Shown piece by piece: positions 57,230 through 64,000 of a stretch of DNA of 64,000 bases. Made by a program: the position numbers and the translations under genes. Under the pieces are notes generated by a model. It saw only the letters and a program-made list of their open reading frames with translations, was not told the origin of the DNA and did not search any database. The DNA lies in contig JADHYX010000038.1 of NCBI GenBank assembly GCA_027604685.1, positions 1 through 64,000 on the forward strand, given 5' to 3'. The DNA comes from Lobulomyces angularis. Its lineage: Eukaryota; Chytridiomycota; Chytridiomycetes; Lobulomycetales; Lobulomycetaceae. The first letter of the stretch is position 1. Each line of letters opens with the position of its first letter.

Positions 57230-58840
57230 TTAACTTTCCACCACCGATCTTATATTCATGGTTGCAACGTCATCTCTGTTCCATAATCTTTTTTTTCATT
57301 AGGCAGTTGACAAATTTCACTTTTTCAGTGCAACAACCCATGTACTTTTCAATTTTTTTAATCTAGGAGACTCTCTATATTTAAATGTCTCTAATGATCT
57401 TTTTTTACATACTGGGCAAATTGAAGATGTCAAAAATCCAATACATACAAATACATCAAAACCCACTTTCTTAAACATTTCTCGAAATCCCTTACCTTTG
57501 TTGGAACTTGATGCTTCATGCTTGTTTTTGACCAATCCCCAATAATAATTGTTGTGTTTTTTTCATCTCCAAACGTTTTTTTTACATTTTTAATAAATTT
57601 ACTTTCTGATTTTTGAATATTGATAAAGTTCTTTAATTTAAGTTTTTTCTGAAAATTAATTGCTTATAAAATTCTTCACTATGGTAAAACTTGATAAAAA
57701 AATCTTTCAAGTAGTTCTTACCATTACTTCCAAGACAATACAACAGGTCTCTTTTATTACGATCAATATAAACTTTATTAGAATGTAAATCTTCGAGGTT
57801 ATCTTGAAAGTACTCAGATTTTTCTGTTTTTTCTCTTTTTAACTCGTGGTACATTTTCTTTTTGTTTAGGTTTTGGTGAAGATAGTTAAACACTTGAAAC
57901 ACCATCCGTTCTAACCATTCCATTAAAACTCATATTGTTTCTAGATTTAAAAGCTTTCGCATTAGTTTTGAAAACCGTTTCCCATACTATTTCTTTACAC
58001 GATTTAACACTGTTTTCTTTTGTTCTTGATAAATTTAAAATGTTTTCCAATAATACTTTGGTGTCAATAATAATATGCCTAGGAATCGAAGATGTTGATA
58101 AGGGAATAAAATTAAATAATTTCAAAATCATATTTTTGGTATAATTCACATATTTTGAAATAAGACCAAGTATTTTTCTGTTCGTGCAACTATATCGTAA
58201 GCCAATCCATTAATATAAATGTCTGTGGGCAACAAATCCTTTTTTCATTTGCAATTTGCAAATGAAACACGTGTGTTATTTCAACATTTTCTTTACCAAA
58301 ATGTAATCTTGTACTTTAATACGTTTTTGTAAAATTTTAATAAATTCTTTAGATATTCCTTTAAATTTCAATTTTTTTATTATCATTGTAGAAGTAAATT
58401 TTTTAACTTTTTGAATAAAAAGCTCTTGACATTAACTAGGTGATTTGTATAAAACATTTTTGAAGCATATATAGTTATTTGTTGAACATTTTTTATTTCT
58501 TGATTATCGTATGATGCTATTTTTTTATATTTGAGAATATAAGGTAAAAATCGATGTATAACAGACATTCTTTCTTCTTTATTTCTATTACTGATGGTGT
58601 GGTTGTTTAGTAAAGAAAAAATTACTTGAAAATCTTTTTCAGCTGTAATATGTTTGTTGGTATGATTGGAATTGAGTATATACCACTTAATAAAATGAGT
58701 AGTATGTACAGTTAATCTATTAACATTAAAAATCAATGTTTCAATATTTTTCAAATGCGTTTCATCTCCTTTGAAAACTTAACTAAAATTAGTTTTATTT
58801 GTTGAATGTTTTTGTTGCATCATTTTAAATTTTGAATTTT
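57230..58840 (-). pseudogene. Fanzor nuclease gene, frameshifted (relic B)
   Basis: Fragments in order on the minus strand: THFIKWYIL (58383-58754), YVNYTKNMILKLFN then IIIDTKVLLENIL and NAKAFKSRNNMSFNG (57886-58180), RuvC-I DRNKRDLLYC (near 57740-57770), IIIGDWSK (about 57531-57556), GKGFREMFKK and LTSSICPVCKK, the zinc-ribbon start (57380-57510), HGLL, and WNRDDVATMNI, the RuvC-III block (57251-57283), with a stop at 57230-57232. Frame changes lie near 57510, near 57280-57350 and near 58180-58380, with stops in between. Two of the RuvC aspartates are present; the D-E usually seen before the T-S-x-x-C is I-G here. It is inactive as it stands. Confidence 0.87.
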
Positions 58841-58891
58841 TTTTGAATATTACTCTTTATAAAATATTTATTTTTGGACAGAATTAAAATT

Positions 58892-58924
58892 ATGTTCAAA
58901 AAAATAATGCCCAAGCACTATGAT
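58892..58924 (-). repeat. Right terminal inverted repeat of Fanzor element B
   Basis: 33 bp, contains AATGCCCAAGCACTATGAT; the reverse complement matches the left end at 32 of 33 positions. Confidence 0.93.
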
Positions 58925-59500
58925 ATAGTGAGTTTCCAATGGCTACTGTTACATTAAACGTTACTGGATTGTATAAGATTGACAAGTAAATTATAATAAA
59001 TAAAAAAACATTAAGCATTTATTATAAATAGTGATTCTGGTATGAGCGTTCATGCAATGAAAATAATACTTAACTTCATAAATTATAATGGTGGTTAAAA
59101 CTATAGATAAACAAATGGTGTTTTTGATTAATGATAACTCCTTAATTGGATTGTTTCTACATCCACTTTTGATGCTTAACTTAAGATTATCACAATAAAT
59201 ATTTTTTTGCGAATCTCCTTATCAAACTTGGCACCGGCTTTGTTCAAGCAACTGTGTACTGTTAAAATTTGAGTTTACTTTGCACGGCTTGTGCTTCTAT
59301 TGATGACAGTCAAGCCTCCAGTGACACAAGCCAATTATTTTTCTTATATAAATCAGTGTATCACCCAGTTTTATTTTCTCCTCCCTCCCGAAAATTAAGA
59401 AAAATCAAATTTCACGAGATATAAACAACAATCGAAAGTACTGCATTGTTTAACCTATCTGTGTATTAAATTTAGTTTTTTTAATCAAAATCCCTCAACT
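58925..59500. other. Promoter side of cyclin gene
   Basis: Spacer between the Fanzor element and the cyclin. Somewhat less AT-rich at 59220-59400. No gene recognised. Confidence 0.5.
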
Positions 59501-60256
59501 ATGTTAGCATCAACCACTTCCTTAACTCAGGTTTCCCCCATTGACAAGGAATTTAACCTGTGGTCTCCCCCTACCCCCACTCCTTTGCATTGTTCATCTC
59601 ATCTTATATCAAAACCGAAGAGGCATTCCCAAAGAGCTCAGTATGCTGAAAAAATTTTAGGTATTCTTAAATTTAAATTTTTTTTTTTTTTTAATTTTAT
59701 TTATTTTTTAGACCAAGCTACAAATATTTTATCGGTTCTATACCCCACTTCAACGAAAACTTTTGCAAACAAACCATTAGCTAGTTTAAAAACGTTTATA
59801 AGAGATTTTCTTAAAAAAAGTAAAACCACGTTTTCTACACTACAACTAGCTTTATTGTATTTGGTCAATTTAAAAAAGGCTCAAGAAAAGTTGGATTTTT
59901 TGCAAAACGATAAATTGAGATCGAACCCAATTTTTAAGTGTGGAAGAAGAATGTTTTTGGCGAGTTTAGTTATAGCGTCAAAAGTAGTGCTAGAACCTGC
60001 ACCAAAAAATATTGCTTGGTCCAAGTTAAGTGGTTTGCCAATCAGTGAAATAAACAATGGCGAAAGGTTACTATTGACAGCGTTAAATTATAGAGTTGTT
60101 GTCCCTTTTGATGAATTTGTTGAATGGAATATGCTGCTACATTGCCCCACAGTTGAGTTATTTCATAAAATCAATCTAGTTGAAACTTCAAGCTTGGATT
60201 TTGTACAACAAACCGTTCATCATAACGCTCAATCAAAAAGTTTATTAATTTTTTGA
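59501..60256 (+). CDS. Pho85-type cyclin, paralogue of the gene at 53227
   Basis: Two exons joined over the intron 59661-59711 (51 nt, stop-free, multiple of three), giving AEKILDQATNILSVLYP. The box contains SLKTFIRDFLKKSK, LALLYLVNLKKAQ, CGRRMFLASLVIASKVVLEP and AWSKLSGLPISEINNGERLLL. It is strongly similar to the cyclin at 53227 over the whole box, with the intron at the same codon and phase, so the two are duplicates. The N-terminus (LWSPPTPTPLH) has S/T-P sites. By family it would activate a Pho85/CDK5-like kinase. Confidence 0.87.
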   Translation: MLASTTSLTQVSPIDKEFNLWSPPTPTPLHCSSHLISKPKRHSQRAQYAEKILGILKFKFFFFFNFIYFLDQATNILSVLYPTSTKTFANKPLASLKTFIRDFLKKSKTTFSTLQLALLYLVNLKKAQEKLDFLQNDKLRSNPIFKCGRRMFLASLVIASKVVLEPAPKNIAWSKLSGLPISEINNGERLLLTALNYRVVVPFDEFVEWNMLLHCPTVELFHKINLVETSSLDFVQQTVHHNAQSKSLLIF

Positions 60257-60445
60257 TGTTGCTGTTAAAAAGAATTTTTATTTTTATTAATGATAATTGA
60301 AACAAAAACACAGAAGAGTAAGATCAATTTTTTTTTAAGAATTTAGAAGTAAAAAAAAAAGAGTAGATATATAGTGTATATTACTTTTCATTTATTTTTT
60401 GTAGTTAAATTTAATCATTAATAAATTAAAAAAAAAATATTATTC

Positions 60446-61249
60446 ATGAACAAAATATTGCTTTTTAAAAGCAGGAACGGTAAAAGTGCAGTAATTAAAA
60501 AATCAACAATAGAACCTTTATTAAAACTTCGTTATTTGGAATTAAGTGAAAAACCTTTTTTACATTGAATAACTAAAACTAGCACTTTTATTTTTTTAGT
60601 GAAATTTATGAAAAAAAAAGGAAAAGATGGATTTATTGAAACGAAGAAATTACAGCAAAGTAAATTTAAAAAAACGAGTATTCAAGACCTAAAGCCAAGA
60701 AAATCTACACAGAATATAATAGTAACAAAAAATAAAAAACTGGGTAAGTTTTTTAAACCAACAAATGTTGAAGAAATAAACGCAAAAACTTTTTCAAACT
60801 ATGAAGATCTGTTTCCAATTGAAGGTAAAAAAGAGTTCCTTTTTTAATTATGTTTTTATTTTACAACCACTTTATTAAAATTTTACTAATGCTGCTTTAC
60901 ACTTTTTTTTTGTAGAAAAAGAGGAAGAAAATTTAACGGCGGTGAAGACTGAAATTGAAGACATAAAAGAAAATTTAAATTTTGAAATTTCTATAGAAAT
61001 AGGAAAGACTGAAACTGATGTTAAAAAAAAATGGGAAGAGGCTGATAATGTACAAGAAATTAAAGATAAGGATGTTGCACTAGTATTGAACCAAATACCG
61101 TTTGCAGAACTATCGAATATTCTTCGCCAAATAGACTTTCACAGATTAATTGTAACATAACCAAGTTTGAAGACTTTTCTAATGAATTGTGTGATACTCA
61201 ATATTTATTATCACATCTACCGAATAAAATTTCACAATTAAATGAATAA
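60446..61249 (+). CDS. Lys-rich protein of unknown function
   Basis: Four exons as I read them, from ATG 60446. Exon 1 ends before a GTGAAA donor at about 60545; exon 2 encodes KFMKKKGKDGFIETKKLQQ, KPRKSTQNII and KLGKFFKP; exon 3 encodes an acidic helix (EKEEENLTAVKTEIEDIKEN) with KKKWEEADNVQEIKDKD. The last exon, reached over an intron at about 61083-61140, encodes TKFEDFSNELCDTQYLLSHL. If that intron is not used the protein ends at 61160. No domain recognised. Confidence 0.5.
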
Positions 61250-62230
61250 AATTTGTTAATATTTAATTTTTTTTTAAAAATTACATACTTTTTTTTTTGA
61301 AGTTACTTCAGCAAAAACTTTTATCTTATTTTCTTTTTAAATAATTTTATCAATTAATAATTAAGAGTTTTATTGATTGAAACTTTTAAAAATATTATGT
61401 ACTGAACTTGAAAATAAAAATAGATGATTTGCTTTGTGAATAATCAGATCGTAGCTCTCCTTAAATTTGTCAAGCAATTTGTATAATTGCATTCTACAAC
61501 ACAAGAAATAGCAAGAAATACTTAGTTATTGCAATTCAACTGTTTTTATTAAAAAATTAGTTCTTAGTACCTTTTAACTGGGTTTTAGAATTCATCAAAT
61601 ATCAATATACATAAATAAATTGTTTCATAAAATATAGCATGTTTCTACACTATTTAATAATTTACCAATTATACTGTTTTGTAATTTTACTCTGTCTACA
61701 CTATTTCAAATTGTAGCTAAAATGCCATTTAAGATTTTTAACAAATTTTGGTTTATGACATTAATGCAGCCCAAAACAACACCTTCGCGCCATTCAAAAA
61801 GAAAGAAAAAGAAAGGATATTAATTTATAAGAATATTAAATTTGTAAAAAAGTTTGAATGCAAAGAAAACAATAATTTTAATTTAAATTAAGTAACTTAA
61901 TGTTAGAAGTATTTTTCAAACTCCGACACTTGAAAGTAGATTGCCAATTGGCAAAAAAATTACTCCTTAAAGGGGTTCTTTGCAGCAGGTTCAAGGCTGC
62001 AGTGAGAGAGCCAGAAGAGGGCGAGTTTCCCAACTCTTAGATGGGGAATTGTTAATTTGCTCACTTTGCCCATCACAGAGCGGCCATTTTCTTTGTTAAA
62101 ATCGTAACTCAGTCCCGTCTCAGTCCATTAGTCAATTTGGAGTGTGACACCAAGCGCCTCCGAAAAGTCTATTTTTAATTCACATAAACTTCTTGAATCA
62201 AAATTTCAAAATTTTAAAATCAATTTTGAA
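61250..62230. other. Intergenic, upstream of Cys/His-module gene
   Basis: AT-rich until about 61920, then a less AT-rich stretch (61930-62140) just before the next gene, likely its promoter and 5' UTR. A GGTTCAA word at 61989 is not part of a tRNA cloverleaf. Confidence 0.45.
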
Positions 62231-64000
62231 ATGGATCAATACGAGTTTCTTGCGGACATCGTCAATTCCTACGAACCTTCAATCTCAACGATAGACAAGG
62301 AAAACGTTCCTACATTTCCTGATTCTTTAAACATCTCTGCTTCCCCTGCTGGCAAAAGGTATAGGCCACCACTGTCAAAGCAGTTTTATGCTCAAAAGAC
62401 TCAATGTGCCTACATCAACAATGCAGGTTTACGTTGCTCAACTCTTACTTTAAATCAAAATGGTATATATTTTCTTTGATCTTCAAAAAACCAAACCTTC
62501 CTAATTCCTTTGTTCTTTTTTTGCACATAAACCCACACCTATTTTTTGCCTTTAACTCACTTTTTTTTTTTTTTTTTTATATAATTTTAACAAAAAAGGT
62601 CGATGCAATATTGATCTACATCAACAAATTATAGAAATCACAAACAAAGTTGAATTAATTTTAACAGACTCCAAATTTTCTTCCAGCTCTGACAGTTCTG
62701 TAAAATCTCCTACAAATGAAGTCAAGTATAGAATGAAATCAAACGAAGGAAAAGTTCAATGCGGTGCTGTTAGTCTTTCTGGTGAAAAATGTACTACGTT
62801 TACTAAAAATCCTTCAGGTTTGTAAAAATACTTCTTCAGTTTAGTTTTTTATTGCTTTTAATTTAGGGCGCTGTAATATTGATTCACATCAAATTTATAA
62901 TGACAGAGCTGATTCTAAATTTTCCTCTGGTTCACCAAAATCGGGTTCTTCACTTGGATCTTCTTTGTCTAGTAACTTTGAAGGAAAAGTACAATGCGAA
63001 GCAATTGTAGCAGCTACTGGTTTAAGATGTAAAACATTCACCAGAAACGAAAGTGGTATTAACAACTAAAAATTTTTTATTTTTTATTGGTTTAATTTAT
63101 GTATGTATTAATTTTAATTTAGGTCGATGCAATATTGAATCACATCAAAAAAAAAGGGACCGAACTTCGAAAGTATTAAATTTCGAAACCTCTGGTAGCG
63201 ATGAAGAAAACTATTCTGAAACCGTACAATGCGCTGCAGTTACCATTTACGGTGAACGATGTAGCTTTACTACAACTAATGAAAATGGCTATTGGTATGA
63301 TCTAAAAAGTTAAAGAAGGTTTTTAACCTTTTTTTTTTTTTTTTTTCCCAGTAATATAGACTCTCATCAGCGTAAAGCTAATTCGATATCCATTAACACA
63401 AAGCCCAAATTGTCTTCTATAAAAGCTCAATGTGGGGCAATGACTGCTCATGGAGAGAGATGTGCTAACGTTACTTATAACTCAAACGGTTTCTGGTATA
63501 AAACATAAAAATGGTTTTGTACTTATTTTTATATGTAGTAACATAGAATCGCATCAAAAACAAGGATTTTCTTCTAAACGTAAGAAAACCACTAATGTTA
63601 AACGCATTTACGGAATTTGCGTTGAGGATAGCAGTGATGACGACAGTGATGTTATTGAAGAAATAAGTAATGTGATGGAAAAAGAAAATGTTTTGGATGA
63701 TGAATCTGATTTTGAGGAAGAAGAAGATTACGAAAGAGTAAGAGATAATGATGGAAGAATTTATGCTGAATTTTGCGATTTATATGATTTTCATATCACA
63801 GATAAAAAGGAATCTGCTGTGGATATAATCAAGAACGGTGGACTATGTAGTAAAACGAAAGATAAGATTTTGAAAAATTGTAGCCAATATGCAGGAGTTT
63901 ATGTTATACAAGTTAAACCTAGAGTAATTTATATATATTATTTTTTTTAAAGCTTACAAAAAAAATTAAAATTTTTAGCTTGGTAAAAATTGGGTTTCAG
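62231..64000 (+). CDS. Protein with five tandem Cys3-His modules, 3' end beyond window
   Basis: Multi-exon gene from ATG 62231 running past 64000, where a last acceptor near 63979 is followed by LGKNWVS. After a disordered start (STIDKENVP), five modules follow at 62399-62625, 62753-62892, 62989-63147, 63224-63370 and 63424-63556. Consensus: Q-C-x5/6-G-x-R/K-C-x6-N-x2-G-R/Y/F-C-N-I-D/E-S/L-H-Q. Each module is split by an intron just before the C-N-I triplet (phase 1 in modules 1-3, phase 2 in 4-5). Three Cys and one His suggest zinc binding, like small C-x-A-x-T-x-x-G-x-x-C domains of DUF5763 type. An acidic linker (DDDSDVIEEIS) leads to a segment with AGVYVIQVKP that could start a GIY-YIG-like domain; this last idea is weak. 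Confidence 0.7.

Larger units (their letters stand above)
57078..58924 (-). mobile_element. Fanzor transposon relic B with 33-bp terminal inverted repeats
   Basis: A 1,847-bp element whose ends are inverted copies: left 57078-57110 (begins ATCATAGTGCTTGGGCATTA) and right 58892-58924, differing at one position of 33. The reverse strand holds a single gene, a decayed Fanzor. Order from the right: N-terminal domain, helical segment, RuvC-I, GDW block, zinc ribbon and RuvC-III near the left end. The 3' non-coding part of 152 bp reaches the left terminus. No clear target-site duplication is visible (left flank ends ...GCAC, right flank starts ATAG). No separate transposase is present, so any past mobility depended on a helper (inference). 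Confidence 0.88.

Noticed and set aside
61985..62010. GGTTCAA word resembling a tRNA T-loop
   Set aside because: No matching acceptor stem, D-arm or anticodon arm around it. I found no tRNA gene in the window.
1..64000. CRISPR arrays, operons, bacterial ribosome sites
   Set aside because: The sequence is eukaryotic with spliced genes; no regularly spaced repeats of CRISPR type are present.

Overview
This 64 kb window is nuclear DNA from an AT-rich eukaryote. Genes are split by many very short introns, mostly about 40-60 nt, with GT...AG ends and T-rich acceptors. The gene content points to a fungus: a LysM/GH18 chitinase, a CSC1/DUF221 channel, a Fat1-type acyl-CoA synthetase, Pho85-type cyclins, Ace2/Swi5-like C2H2 factors and an Rcf2/HIG1 protein. 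A WDR27-like protein, a TSNAXIP1-like protein and PrimPol are usual in flagellated lineages and absent from most Dikarya. My inference is therefore an early-diverging, zoosporic fungus (chytrid-like). I cannot name the species.

Layout: 0-1.3 kb holds a decayed Fanzor (eukaryotic TnpB-like RNA-guided nuclease) gene. 1.7-10.2 kb holds an F-box protein, a large multi-LysM chitinase and three lineage-specific genes, two of them facing away from each other. 10.4-17 kb holds CSC1 and Fat1, followed by a 10-N assembly gap. 17.3-22.3 kb, minus strand, holds a zinc-finger factor, an M64 metallopeptidase and an Rcf2-like mitochondrial protein. 22.8-29.5 kb holds a cyclin, a GT61 glycosyltransferase and an F-BAR/RhoGAP. 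29.9-32.9 kb holds two tandem Ace2-like factors. 33.4-40.9 kb holds the TSNAXIP1-like gene, an O-fucosyltransferase-like gene and PrimPol. 41.8-42.1 kb holds the SRP (7SL) RNA gene. 42.3-51.3 kb holds WDR27-like, an unknown protein and a long-chain acyl-CoA synthetase. 51.5-60.3 kb is a mosaic of a short Fanzor-derived deletion element, an esterase-fold protein without its catalytic serine, two inverted paralogous cyclins, and a 1.85 kb Fanzor transposon relic with near-perfect 33-bp terminal inverted repeats. 60.4-64 kb holds a Lys-rich protein and a gene with five tandem Cys/His modules that runs off the window.

The main discovery is the Fanzor family: three relics. One (57.08-58.92 kb) has both termini and recognisable RuvC and zinc-ribbon motifs. 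One (51.48-51.99 kb) is an internally deleted derivative that keeps only the protein C-terminus, the 3' non-coding segment and degenerate ends. One is cut by the window start. The 3' segment of about 150 bp between stop codon and terminus matches between two copies in length and in several sequence blocks; this is where an omega-RNA would be expected.

Multi-exon coordinates give outer CDS limits. Splice junctions were read by eye from GT/AG signals and reading-frame continuity.
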